64,000 bases of DNA from Caldilineales bacterium (GTDB taxonomy: Bacteria; Chloroflexota; Anaerolineae; J102): the NCBI GenBank assembly GCA_019695115.1, contig JAIBAP010000005.1, forward strand, positions 62,001 through 126,000, written 5' to 3'. A program made the translations under genes and the position numbers. Positions 33,835-42,141 of the stretch are shown in pieces. Below the pieces are notes generated by a model. The model was not told the DNA's origin. It did no database searches and saw nothing but the letters and a program-made list of their open reading frames with translations. Positions within the stretch are counted from its first letter, which is position 1. Each line of letters starts with the position of its first letter.

Positions 33835-36675
33835 CTATGACGGCCGGGGCTTACTGCGCCGGCGCGGGCGCTTGGGCACGTCGATCAGGTCAGGCTCCGA
33901 CAGCGTCTCCGGGCCGAAATCCAGATCAGGCGCGGGCATCGCCCCCAGGCCGGCGGCGATTTCTTCGGGCCAGCGAACACCGGCCGCCACCAGCTGGTCG
34001 AGCATGGCCCTGGTCCCGGCCTCGTCGGCCCCGGCCAGCCGGTGGAGGATGACCCCGGCCGCCTTCAGACGCTCGCCCTCGGTCTGGGCAACGCCGCCGT
34101 AGCCGCCGACGATGGTGACATGCTCGGCCTGCATGGCATCATTCACCGAGAAACCGGTCGTGGGTCGGAAACGCTCGATATAGGCCTGGGCGTTGCGCCA
34201 GTCGGCTTTGGCCCAGGCATCGCCGCCGTGGTCCCAGAACAAGAGGTAGTGCTCGATCGGCTTGCGGGGGCGAGAGGCGGTCGTGCGGGCGGCCTCGATC
34301 TGCTGCAACAGGGTCTGTTTCCAGTTGGCGCCCGTGTTCCACTCCTCGCCGGGGCCGGCGTGCGGCTGCACTTCTTTGCGACCCACGATGCCGTTGTCAG
34401 TGGTTCGGGGCAGTTCCTGCCGCAGCCAGGCCAGCAGGCTGCCGGCCGCCGCCAACTGCGCTGCCGTGGGCAACTGATCCTCGCGCGGCTGTTCGACATT
34501 GTTTTTCAAGCGCATGAAATAGCCCACCAGACAGACTTCGACAGTAGAAAAACCCTGGTTGTTGAAGAGCTGATTGAGAGCTGTCGTCAGGCGCTGAGTC
34601 TGGAAGATCGTCCCATCGGGCGTAATTACGAAATGATAGCCGATGCCCCACCAGCCACTGCGGATGTAGGCAAGGGCGATGCGTTCGGGCAGCACGGACT
34701 TATCGGAGCCGCTATGGCTGATGACGATGCGAGTGATGGCGGCCGGGTCCTGAGACGGAAAGGGTGCAGCATCGGGCTTCTTGGGCAACGAATCCACGAT
34801 ATCGGACATGGCTGGCGGATTGAGCCTGGACGGTGCGACCTCTCCTTTGCACCTGGCCAGCTCATCCTGCAAGCGCCCTACTTCGGCCTGGGAGTCACTC
34901 AGTTGCCTCTCTAGATCGGCCACCTGCCGGCGCAGGCGATCAAGCTCATCGGAGATGGGCGGCGGTGAGAGATAATCGTTGACCAGTTTGAGCAAGGCCT
35001 CTTTGTAGCGCGCACCCTGAAGCCACTGTCGCCCTGGCGAGGGGGCCGTCGTCTCGCCCAACTCGCTGCGCCCCACCACGGTCTCGGCCCCCAACTTCAG
35101 GTCGGTCAACAGCCAGGCCAACAGGCGGGCGGCGGATTCCATCTGCTCGGTCGAGGGCGGGGCCGGGTTGAAGTCACCCACCAGAGCAAGGGCGATGCTG
35201 TCGATATTGTTCTCTGGCCGGGTGCAGGCGCCAACCACGGTTTCCAAATCTTGCACCCACGAGATGACGCCATCGGGGGCGATGAGGAAATGGTAGTTGA
35301 TGCCGGGTTTACCCTGACGAATGGTGCTTTGGGCGAACTGAAGAGGGGTGGCTACATTGCCGGTGTGATGGATGATGAGGCGGCGGATGTCGGCCCGGCT
35401 GCGGGTGGTGAACCGAGCTGTAGCGTGGGTGGGGAGTTGCTGGCGCAGGTCCTGCATGGGCGGCGGGCTGACCGGCTGCCAGGGGCCGGGGGAGCGTAGC
35501 TTGCCCACCACTTCCTTCAGTCTGTCCAACTCTGGTTGCCACCCAGCCAGGGTGCGCGCCGGCTGCAGTAAACCATCGACCCGCGTCTGTGCACCGGCAA
35601 GGGCAGCGGCGCTCGTCGCTGCCGTCTGACTGGCGGACAAGATGGCCTTTGCCGCCGCTTCCAGCGCCTCCAAACGCTTGAGCAGGGCGGTCAGGTCGAT
35701 GGGAACGGGGGAGGCGCTCGCCGGCCATTTCAGTCCCCGGTCGAGCGCCTGGCGGAAATCGTCCAGCACCTGGTCGCGGCTGCTGATGTCCCAGGGTTGG
35801 TTTGGCTCGTACTGCCAGCGGAACAAGACCAACGAGCGGATCGTCTGCGGCTGTTCGCGGTTCCAGAGGTCGATCTCCTGATAGGCGGCGTCGACCCAGC
35901 CGTCGTTGCGGTTTTCCCAGGCCGGGTCTAGCTCGCTCAGGCGCTGCGGATTGGCCTCGGTGATGAATACGGGCAGATGGCGCATCTCCGCCGGGATGGC
36001 CTCCATGTAGTCGCGATAGGTGCGAAATTCCCAGCGCAGGTGCGTAAAGCCGGGCGAAGGACAGCGGGCGTCGGAGGTGATGAGCGCCTTCTGATGGCCG
36101 TGGGTGTAGGTGTGGAGGGTGATGCCATCCAGGTTGGTGGGGCCGATGGCCGCCAGCATGTCCTTGAAATACTTGACCCAGTCGCCCAGGGCGGCGTTCC
36201 AGGGCGCCACCGCCGCCGGCAACACCAGGTCGTTCTCGTGGCCGGGCAGGGCGTGGATGGCCTGGCGGGCGAGGCGGAAGCACTCGGCGTAGTTCTGGGG
36301 GGTGATGATCTCGGCCTGACGCATGGCCTCGGCCAGGTCGAAGCTCCCGCCCGGCCATTCGCTCTGATGATTGGGTTCGTTGCCGATGATCCAGATGGCG
36401 GCGCCGGCTGAACGCTGCACGAAGTCGGCGCAGCGCCGGGCGAAATTGCCATACTCCGCCCGCCGCGGGATGGTGCCCGCGCCCAGATAGCCGTGGTTGA
36501 GCCGCACCATGACGCCAAAGTCCTCGTCGCTGAGGTCGCGATAGCTGCGCGCCCCGCCATCGACCTGTTCAGTCACCAACACCCACCCGCGCACGTTCTT
36601 CTGGCGCATGATGGCCTCGGCGCCGCGGTCGTGGACGCCATAGAGATACTCGGAATCGAACAATGGCCGCGACAT
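33835..36675 (-). CDS. Large multidomain cell-wall enzyme: GH-A barrel, two amidase_2 domains
   Basis: A 946-residue protein. Residues 1-315 form a clan GH-A-like barrel with the acid/base motif IIGNEPNH (about 100) and a nucleophile-like FITEANPQ (about 240). A helical linker leads to a PGRP/amidase_2 domain (LIIHHTGN, about 433, with YHFLI), a coiled coil, a second amidase_2 domain (VISHSGSD, about 653, with YHFVI and QPHAGPG), and an unassigned C-terminal domain (HYLLFWDHGG...TIVGGYGGVAQTEGERLKAAGV). In the first amidase domain the third zinc ligand seems missing (GETTAPSPGRQ). No signal peptide. GGAGG precedes the ATG at 36675. Substrate is presumably peptidoglycan. Confidence 0.75.
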   Translation of the reverse strand: MSRPLFDSEYLYGVHDRGAEAIMRQKNVRGWVLVTEQVDGGARSYRDLSDEDFGVMVRLNHGYLGAGTIPRRAEYGNFARRCADFVQRSAGAAIWIIGNEPNHQSEWPGGSFDLAEAMRQAEIITPQNYAECFRLARQAIHALPGHENDLVLPAAVAPWNAALGDWVKYFKDMLAAIGPTNLDGITLHTYTHGHQKALITSDARCPSPGFTHLRWEFRTYRDYMEAIPAEMRHLPVFITEANPQRLSELDPAWENRNDGWVDAAYQEIDLWNREQPQTIRSLVLFRWQYEPNQPWDISSRDQVLDDFRQALDRGLKWPASASPVPIDLTALLKRLEALEAAAKAILSASQTAATSAAALAGAQTRVDGLLQPARTLAGWQPELDRLKEVVGKLRSPGPWQPVSPPPMQDLRQQLPTHATARFTTRSRADIRRLIIHHTGNVATPLQFAQSTIRQGKPGINYHFLIAPDGVISWVQDLETVVGACTRPENNIDSIALALVGDFNPAPPSTEQMESAARLLAWLLTDLKLGAETVVGRSELGETTAPSPGRQWLQGARYKEALLKLVNDYLSPPPISDELDRLRRQVADLERQLSDSQAEVGRLQDELARCKGEVAPSRLNPPAMSDIVDSLPKKPDAAPFPSQDPAAITRIVISHSGSDKSVLPERIALAYIRSGWWGIGYHFVITPDGTIFQTQRLTTALNQLFNNQGFSTVEVCLVGYFMRLKNNVEQPREDQLPTAAQLAAAGSLLAWLRQELPRTTDNGIVGRKEVQPHAGPGEEWNTGANWKQTLLQQIEAARTTASRPRKPIEHYLLFWDHGGDAWAKADWRNAQAYIERFRPTTGFSVNDAMQAEHVTIVGGYGGVAQTEGERLKAAGVILHRLAGADEAGTRAMLDQLVAAGVRWPEEIAAGLGAMPAPDLDFGPETLSEPDLIDVPKRPRRRSKPRPS

Positions 36676-36730
36676 AGACGGAACCTCCAATTCCCCGGCC
36701 CGCCAGTGAGCCGGCGGGCGCTTGCTGGCG

Positions 36731-36757
36731 TGACGATGAGACGATAGACGATAGACG
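36731..36757. repeat. GACGATA-type heptamers
   Basis: GACGATGA, then GACGATA repeated twice and GACGTTA, near-perfect 7-base period. It lies just upstream of the large cell-wall gene in the 450-base gap that ends at xerC. Confidence 0.6.
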
Positions 36758-36941
36758 TTAACGGGTCCTGCCTTCCGGCGGGCCGATCATCCAGCGACGA
36801 TGACACCTCGTCCTTGCCAGACCGATTGCTCTCGAAACGACTTCAGTTCAGTGGGCACTTTACCACGCTAAATGATTCCGCGCAAACAGGTGGGGCCGCC
36901 AAAAGGGGCCAGTGCGCCCGCCCTGCACCACCCGCCCCCGG

Positions 36942-36971
36942 TTGGAATCCGCCTCCCGCCCCTGCTACAAT
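36942..36971 (+). promoter_or_regulatory. Candidate promoter for the xerC-type gene
   Basis: TTGGAA (36942-36947), 18-base spacer, TACAAT (36966-36971) preceded by TGC. It would give a leader of about 150 bases, largely made of CACG-family heptamers and a diverged copy of the palindromic repeat. Apart from these elements the 450-base gap shows nothing I can name. Confidence 0.6.
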
Positions 36972-37002
36972 GCCTCACTGAATGTGCTCCCTCCTCATCT
37001 CA

Positions 37003-37122
37003 CGAAACACGAAACACCCCGCTTCGCACGTAGGCGTGCTCGCTCCGCAAGTCACAGGACGGCGTGCTCGCTCCTCAGCCTCACGGAACACGGAACACGA
37101 AACACGGAACACGGAACACATC
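37003..37122. repeat. CACGNNN heptamers and palindromic repeats before xerC
   Basis: Two blocks of CACGAAA/CACGGAA heptamers (37003-37017 and 37083-37120) flank two diverged copies of the GCACGTAGGCGTGC element. In the second block five heptamers run in register, followed directly by TCCCCCCC and the ATG of the recombinase. Confidence 0.8.
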
Positions 37123-37128
37123 CCCCCC

Positions 37129-38040
37129 ATGGAACCCGACCTCACCCGCTTCCTCCTCTACCTCGACCTCGAGCGCGGGGCATCGCCCTACACCCTGCGC
37201 AACTACGGGGCTGAGATCGGCGCCTTCATCGGCTTTGCCCGAAGGAGGGGGGTGGAGCGGTGGGACGGGGTGCAGGCGGGGCTGATCCGCTCCTGGCTGG
37301 CCGAGTTGCACCGGCAGGGCATCGAAGCGGCGTCGGTGGGTCGCCGGCTCTACGAGCTTCGCTCCTGCTTCCGCTTCCTCATGCGCGAGGGCGTGGTGGA
37401 GCAGAACCCCGCCCTGGCCATCCACATTCCCTCGGCCCCCCATCGCCTGCCCGAATACCTGACCATCGAGCAGATCATCGAGCTGCTGAGCGGGCCGGAT
37501 GTGGGCGAGCCGTTGGGCCAGCGTGACGCCGCTATCCTGGAGGTGCTGTACGGGGCCGGGGTGCGCCGGGGCGAGTTGCTGGCGATCGAGGTAAGGGATC
37601 TGACTCTGGAACGGGGGGAAATCCTGGTTCACGGCAAGGGCGGCAAGGAACGGATCGCGCTGATCGGCAAACCGGGCGTGCTGGCGCTGCGCCGCTATCT
37701 GGATGATGGCCGGGAGCAGTTGCTGGCGAAGGCAACAGAAGGGGGGCGAAAGCCGGCGGCGCTGTTCCTCAATCGTTTTGGCCGGGCGATCAGCGAACCC
37801 AAGACGATCAGCGACCTCCTCGACAAGTACGTGCAGATGGCCGATCTGCCACGCCAGGTGACGCCGCACACGCTGCGCCACTCCTTTGCCACCCATCTGC
37901 TGGAGGGCGGGGCCGACCTGCGCGCCGTGCAGGAGTTGCTGGGGCACGAGAACGTGCAGACGACCACGATCTACACACGGGTGACGGTGGGCCGGCTGCG
38001 GCAGGTGGTGAACAGCGCCCATCCGCGGGCGTCGGGCTAG
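37129..38040 (+). CDS. Tyrosine recombinase XerC/XerD
   Basis: A 303-residue site-specific recombinase. The catalytic residues are all present: R146 (AGVRRGEL), K170 (HGKGGKER), H247 and R250 (PHTLRHSF), H273 (LLGHENVQ) and Y282 (TTIYTRV). The N-terminal SAM-like domain (FLLYLDLERGASPYTLRNY) and full length match chromosomal XerC/XerD, which resolve chromosome dimers at dif. No second Xer gene or dif site is in the window, so XerC and XerD cannot be told apart. There is no Shine-Dalgarno sequence; the heptamer array runs to within 8 bases of the ATG. Confidence 0.93.
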   Translation: MEPDLTRFLLYLDLERGASPYTLRNYGAEIGAFIGFARRRGVERWDGVQAGLIRSWLAELHRQGIEAASVGRRLYELRSCFRFLMREGVVEQNPALAIHIPSAPHRLPEYLTIEQIIELLSGPDVGEPLGQRDAAILEVLYGAGVRRGELLAIEVRDLTLERGEILVHGKGGKERIALIGKPGVLALRRYLDDGREQLLAKATEGGRKPAALFLNRFGRAISEPKTISDLLDKYVQMADLPRQVTPHTLRHSFATHLLEGGADLRAVQELLGHENVQTTTIYTRVTVGRLRQVVNSAHPRASG

Positions 38041-38066
38041 GGCAGCCCTGTCAACTTTCAGGATAG

Positions 38067-38094
38067 TTGGCAACGCCGCCCCAGCGTGTATAAT
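38067..38094 (+). promoter_or_regulatory. Promoter for the membrane protein upstream of the CHAT gene
   Basis: TTGGCA (38067-38072), 16-base spacer, perfect TATAAT (38089-38094). The -35 lies in an imperfect inverted repeat (GTCAACTTTC with TAGTTGGCAAC) similar to the perfect one at 50972-51004. The ATG follows 68 bases downstream. Confidence 0.65.
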
Positions 38095-38162
38095 CCCTGC
38101 CAACGGCTCCCTCGCGACGTCACTCCGTCTCCTTCTCCCCCCGACCGCCACCCTTCTTCCCC

Positions 38163-39410
38163 ATGGCCCGCATCCCCACGACCTCGAACGCCGCCGCCAA
38201 AGTGCAGGAAAGGCTGAACACGCTCAGCCCGCTTGCCCGCTACTTGCTCGTGTTCGGGGCGGGCCTGCTCATCGGGCTGGTGTTGTTCGGGTGGGTGCTC
38301 TTCCCGGTGCAGTGGACGCAGACCTACCCCAACGATCTGCAAGCCGATATCCAGAACGACTATTTGGCGCTGACGGCAGATAGCTACAACCTGACGGGTG
38401 ATCTCGACCGGGCGGTGCAGCGACTGAACTACTGGAAGGCGCTCGACCTGATCCAGATGGCCAATCGGTTCGCCGACCGCCTCCAGGCCGAGGGCAGGGA
38501 TCAGGAGGCCGGCCGGCTGCGGGCCTTGATCGAGGACGCCTCGATCTACCAGCTCAGCCTAAGCCCACAGGCAGAGGTGACGCCATCGGCGGGGTCAGCC
38601 AGCACCGCCGCCAGCCTCGACCCCGCCACACAGCGCCTGTTGCTGTATTTGCTGCTCGGCATCCTGGCCCTGGCTGTGCTGCTGGTGCTCATGCGCCTGC
38701 TGCGCATCCCGCTGTTGGGGCCGCGGCGCGAGGAGGAAGAGGCCGAGGCGGAGCCGGACGAGATCGAGGGAGTGGCGCTGCCGCCCATGCCCGTCCGCAG
38801 GCCGCCGCCGCCGCCCGCCTACACGCCCGTCGCCGTCGAGGAGACGCCGGACGAGGCAGACGACAAGGAGTTGCAGGAGGATGGAGCAGCGGCGGATGAA
38901 GAGCAGACGGATGTCGACGATTCGAGCGCGGAAGAAGAAGACCTGCCGCCGACAGCGACGCCGACAGCGCCTCCCGCCGGCGCGCCCCCATGGCAGCGCG
39001 GCGCCGCCGCCGAGGTTCTGCGCTTCGACGGCGAACCCTCCTACAACGAAATCCGGGACATCAACGACCGCGGGGAGTATGCCGGCGAGTTCGGCATCGC
39101 CAGCGGCAAAGAGGACGCCGACACACCTGGCGCCGTCTATGCGCTGGAAATCTGGCTCTTCGACAAGAGCGATATTCACACCGTCACCGCCGTGCTGATG
39201 CACCCCGACAGCTATGCCGACGAAAGCCGTCGCCAGCAGTTGGCCGGGAACTACCAGCCCCTGGCCGCCGAGAACGGCGCCCCCATCCACCTGAACACCA
39301 AGTCACTGGAATTGAACGGGCGCGTGCGGCGGGTCGATTTCGGTCGCGCCGGCAGCAAAGGCCCCACCATCCGCCATCTCGAAGTGGAACTGGAAGGCCG
39401 TCGTTTGTAG
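38163..39410 (+). CDS. Two-helix membrane protein with disordered linker and C-terminal beta domain
   Basis: A 415-residue protein of no family I recognise. Helix 1 is at about 25-47 (YLLVFGAGLLIGLVLFGWVL), then an extracytoplasmic helical region (WTQTYPNDLQADIQNDY ... LDRAVQRLNYWKAL), helix 2 at about 160-180, then a long acidic, Pro-rich linker and a C-terminal domain of about 110 residues (ALEIWLFDKSDIHTVTAVLM) with a beta-rich character. The C-terminal domain is cytoplasmic in the simplest topology. It precedes the CHAT protease gene in the same direction and may be its membrane partner; that is inference from position only. Confidence 0.7.
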   Translation: MARIPTTSNAAAKVQERLNTLSPLARYLLVFGAGLLIGLVLFGWVLFPVQWTQTYPNDLQADIQNDYLALTADSYNLTGDLDRAVQRLNYWKALDLIQMANRFADRLQAEGRDQEAGRLRALIEDASIYQLSLSPQAEVTPSAGSASTAASLDPATQRLLLYLLLGILALAVLLVLMRLLRIPLLGPRREEEEAEAEPDEIEGVALPPMPVRRPPPPPAYTPVAVEETPDEADDKELQEDGAAADEEQTDVDDSSAEEEDLPPTATPTAPPAGAPPWQRGAAAEVLRFDGEPSYNEIRDINDRGEYAGEFGIASGKEDADTPGAVYALEIWLFDKSDIHTVTAVLMHPDSYADESRRQQLAGNYQPLAAENGAPIHLNTKSLELNGRVRRVDFGRAGSKGPTIRHLEVELEGRRL

Positions 39411-39546
39411 CAGCGTTCCCCCGGCCGGGCTGCCGTGCGGCCCGCCACGACTTCATCGCCACGTCTGCCAGGGCGAGTGGGGAAGAATCTGTGTTCATCC
39501 GTGTCATCCGCGTCCACCACAATAGCTGTGCGAAAGGAGAACTGCC

Positions 39547-41190
39547 ATGCAATACGTTGATTTCACGATCCGAGTGCAGAAGGACGGCGATGGCTTTTCC
39601 GTCCGCGCCGCAGCGGTCGACGCGAGCGGCCGCAAGACGGGCGAAGCAGGGCCGGAGCCACTGGACTGGGCCGCGCTCCAGCAGCAACCGGCCTGGGAGA
39701 AGATCGCCTTGATCCGCGAGTCGCCCTTTCAGGTCAAGGCCAGGGACTACACCGAGGTGGGCGGGATGCTGTTCGACGCCCTCTTCCGGGGCCAGGTGTT
39801 GCGGCTGTTCACCGGCCTCTACGACCACGCCGTCGAACCCAGCAAGGACACGGCCCTGCGCCTCCGCCTCGACATCGACGAGCGGTCGCCGGAGGCGGCG
39901 GTCGTGCCCTGGGAATTCCTCTATTGGCGCGACAAACGGCTCCATTTTGCCACCAACAGCCAGATCCTGATGACCCGACAGCTCCTGAACATCGATTACG
40001 GAGCCATCGAAGCTCTCAAGATCGATGGCCTACCGCGAGTCTTGATGGTCATCCCGGAGGGATCGGGGCTGAATACCGATACCGAACGAGAAATCGTCAA
40101 GAAGGCGTTGCAGGCGGTGGGCATCGAACCGGCGCTTCTGGAGGGGAAGGTCGATCTTGGCCGGCTGGACGACGAGCTTGCCGACAACGGCCCCTACCAC
40201 ATCCTCCACTTCATCGGCCACGGCGATTTCGAAGAGGATGACGGTGAGGGCATCGGCTACTTGCGCTTCAATTCCCCCGACGATTCTGCCGATGAGGTCT
40301 GGATCGAGCACTCCCGCATTCAGAACCTGCTCCAGACCTATCGCGATGACCTCCGGCTCGTCATCCTCAATGCCTGCTCGGTCGGCCAGGTCTCGGCCCG
40401 GCAGAGCGTCGAACGCACGGGCCGCGGCTTCGTCGGCATGGCGCCCTCGATCCTCAAGGCCGGCGTCCCGGCCGTCCTGGCCATGCAGTACGAGATCCGC
40501 GACACGATCGCCATCCAATTTGCCAAGACCCTGTATGAGCGGCTGACCAAAGGCCGTTGGGCCGGGAAGATCGACGCCGCCGTGACTCTGGCCCGCAATG
40601 CCTGCTTGCTCATCGACCCCGACGACCGCGGCTACGCGACCTCGATCCTCTATCTGCGTGCGGAGGATGGCATCATCTTCGACCTGCAGACGCCACCCCC
40701 GCAACCCGGTGGCAAACCCACGGCCACGACCGGCGACTCCACTCCCTGCCCCGCCCCCGAAAAACCCGACGACGACGTGCTCGCCGCCTACCGCTTCGAC
40801 ACCGCCTCCGGGCTATGGGGCCGGATGCAGATCGCCCGCAACACCCTGCTGACCCAGAATGACCTCATCAAGCGCCTGGAAGCTCAGGCCGGCCCCATGC
40901 AGTTCACCAACCCAGCAGGGTGGGCGGTTCTGATGATGCAGATCGAGCAAATGAAGACACAGCGGGATGCGGCGCAGAAAGAACTCGAAGGGCAGACGAC
41001 CGTATTGGCCTGGCTGGTCTATGGCGAGTGCCAGAAATATGAAGCCAACAAGACCGAGTTGAACGGGCTGCTGGCCAAACCCCAGCGCAACCTGACCGAA
41101 AACCGCCGCGTCAGCGAATTCAAGAGGGCCATCGCCGAATACGAAGACCTGGCCAAAGAGACAAAGCCCTACTTCGACAGCCCGGCGTGA
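39547..41190 (+). CDS. CHAT-domain (caspase-like) protease
   Basis: A 547-residue protein. Residues 1-80 are a beta-rich leader domain common in CHAT proteins (FTIRVQKDGDGFSVRAA ... GMLFDALF). The CHAT protease follows with PWEFLYW, the catalytic His225 in HFIGHGDF and Cys277 in ILNACSVG, then GRGFVGMAPSILKAGVPAVLAMQ, all canonical. The last 150 residues are helical (MQFTNPAGWAVLMMQIEQMKTQRD...), possibly an oligomerisation or effector-associated region. AAGGAG precedes the ATG. CHAT proteases act in bacterial immunity and programmed proteolysis when coupled to sensors; here the only neighbour in the same direction upstream is a membrane protein. Confidence 0.9.
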   Translation: MQYVDFTIRVQKDGDGFSVRAAAVDASGRKTGEAGPEPLDWAALQQQPAWEKIALIRESPFQVKARDYTEVGGMLFDALFRGQVLRLFTGLYDHAVEPSKDTALRLRLDIDERSPEAAVVPWEFLYWRDKRLHFATNSQILMTRQLLNIDYGAIEALKIDGLPRVLMVIPEGSGLNTDTEREIVKKALQAVGIEPALLEGKVDLGRLDDELADNGPYHILHFIGHGDFEEDDGEGIGYLRFNSPDDSADEVWIEHSRIQNLLQTYRDDLRLVILNACSVGQVSARQSVERTGRGFVGMAPSILKAGVPAVLAMQYEIRDTIAIQFAKTLYERLTKGRWAGKIDAAVTLARNACLLIDPDDRGYATSILYLRAEDGIIFDLQTPPPQPGGKPTATTGDSTPCPAPEKPDDDVLAAYRFDTASGLWGRMQIARNTLLTQNDLIKRLEAQAGPMQFTNPAGWAVLMMQIEQMKTQRDAAQKELEGQTTVLAWLVYGECQKYEANKTELNGLLAKPQRNLTENRRVSEFKRAIAEYEDLAKETKPYFDSPA

Positions 41191-41217
41191 TCGCCAGACC
41201 AGCCCTCCGCCCCCCCC

Positions 41218-41255
41218 TCCCTGCGTCCCTGCGTCCCTGCGTCTCCCCTCCCCCC
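41218..41255. repeat. CCCTGCGT 8-mer repeat and C-rich tract up to the MBL start
   Basis: Three CCCTGCGT units followed by a C/T tract ending at the ATG at 41256. A related block lies before the gene at 56141. The period is 8, not 7, but the placement directly before a start codon is the same. Confidence 0.7.
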
Positions 41256-42029
41256 ATGCCCCCCCCGGCCGCCACCCTTCACTACCTCGGCCACGCCACC
41301 CTCATGGTCGAGATGAACGGCCGCAGCATCCTCACCGACCCAGTTCTCGGCGACCGCGTCTTCCACCTGCGGCGCCGCCGTCTCTCTGGCCGGCACTGGT
41401 ACCAGCGCCAGAGCGAGCCTGACCTCCTCCTCCTCTCACACCTCCACCTCGACCACCTCCATCTGCCCAGCCTGCGCAAACTGCCCGCCCACCTGACCAT
41501 CGTCGTCCCGCGCGGGGCCGGCGCCTGGCTGCGCTTCGTCATCCCCCAGACCATCGTCGAACTTGGCCCCGGCGAGGACCTGACCCTGGGCGACATCACC
41601 ATCACCGCCACCCCCGCCCTCCACAACAGCAAGGCCGGCCTGTTCTTCGCCCTTCTCGACCTCGCCCAGGGCTATCTCATCCGCGGCGCCCGCACCATCT
41701 ACTTCCCCGGCGACACCGACCTCTTCCCCGAAATGGCGGCCATCGGCGACGCCGGCCTCGACCTGGCCCTGATGCCGGTGTGGGGATGGGGGCCAACCCT
41801 GGGCGCCGGCCATCTCGACCCCTACCGCGCCGCCCAGGCCCTGGCCTTGCTCCGCCCCCGGCTTGCCATCCCCATCCACTGGGCCAGCTTCCGGCCCCTC
41901 GGCGCCATCTGGGAGCGAGCCAGCTTCCTCCACAGCCCCGGCCCCGAATTCCAACGCCTGGCCGCCGCGCACGCCCCTGACACCGCCATCCACCTCGTCG
42001 CCCCCGGCGACAGCTTCGACCTGCGGTAA
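41256..42029 (+). CDS. MBL-fold metallohydrolase, UlaG-like
   Basis: A 257-residue metallo-beta-lactamase-fold protein. The zinc motif is SHLHLDHLH, with a later YFPGDTDL Asp and a His in IPIHWASFRPL. The beginning LHYLGHATLMVEMNGRSILTDPVL is typical of the UlaG / NAPE-PLD-like branch. These hydrolases cleave lactones or phosphodiesters, but the substrate here is unknown. The gene begins 66 bases after the CHAT gene, in the same direction, and may be co-transcribed with it. No Shine-Dalgarno; C-rich leader. Confidence 0.88.
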   Translation: MPPPAATLHYLGHATLMVEMNGRSILTDPVLGDRVFHLRRRRLSGRHWYQRQSEPDLLLLSHLHLDHLHLPSLRKLPAHLTIVVPRGAGAWLRFVIPQTIVELGPGEDLTLGDITITATPALHNSKAGLFFALLDLAQGYLIRGARTIYFPGDTDLFPEMAAIGDAGLDLALMPVWGWGPTLGAGHLDPYRAAQALALLRPRLAIPIHWASFRPLGAIWERASFLHSPGPEFQRLAAAHAPDTAIHLVAPGDSFDLR

Positions 42030-42037
42030 CAGAATAG

Positions 42038-42120
42038 AGGTGCGACGCACTTCACGAGCGGCGATGACCCAGATTTCAGCACCATGCAAGTCATGAAGTC
42101 GCTCGAAGTGCGTCGCACCT
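42038..42120. repeat. Long imperfect inverted repeat between MBL and acyl-CoA synthetase genes
   Basis: AGGTGCGACGCACTT-CACGAGCG (42038-42060) and CGCTCG-AAGTGCGTCGCACCT (42100-42120) are complementary except for a two-base bulge, with a loop of about 39 bases. No T-run follows. It may be a small dispersed element (MITE-like) or a processing hairpin. Confidence 0.75.
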
Positions 42121-42141
42121 GAACTGATACAAAAGCGGATC

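Noticed and set aside
37129-38040. Integron or phage integrase as the identity of the tyrosine recombinase
   Set aside because: Length, SAM-like N domain and the LLGHENVQTTTIYT ending are those of chromosomal XerC/XerD; no attachment site or cassette array is present.
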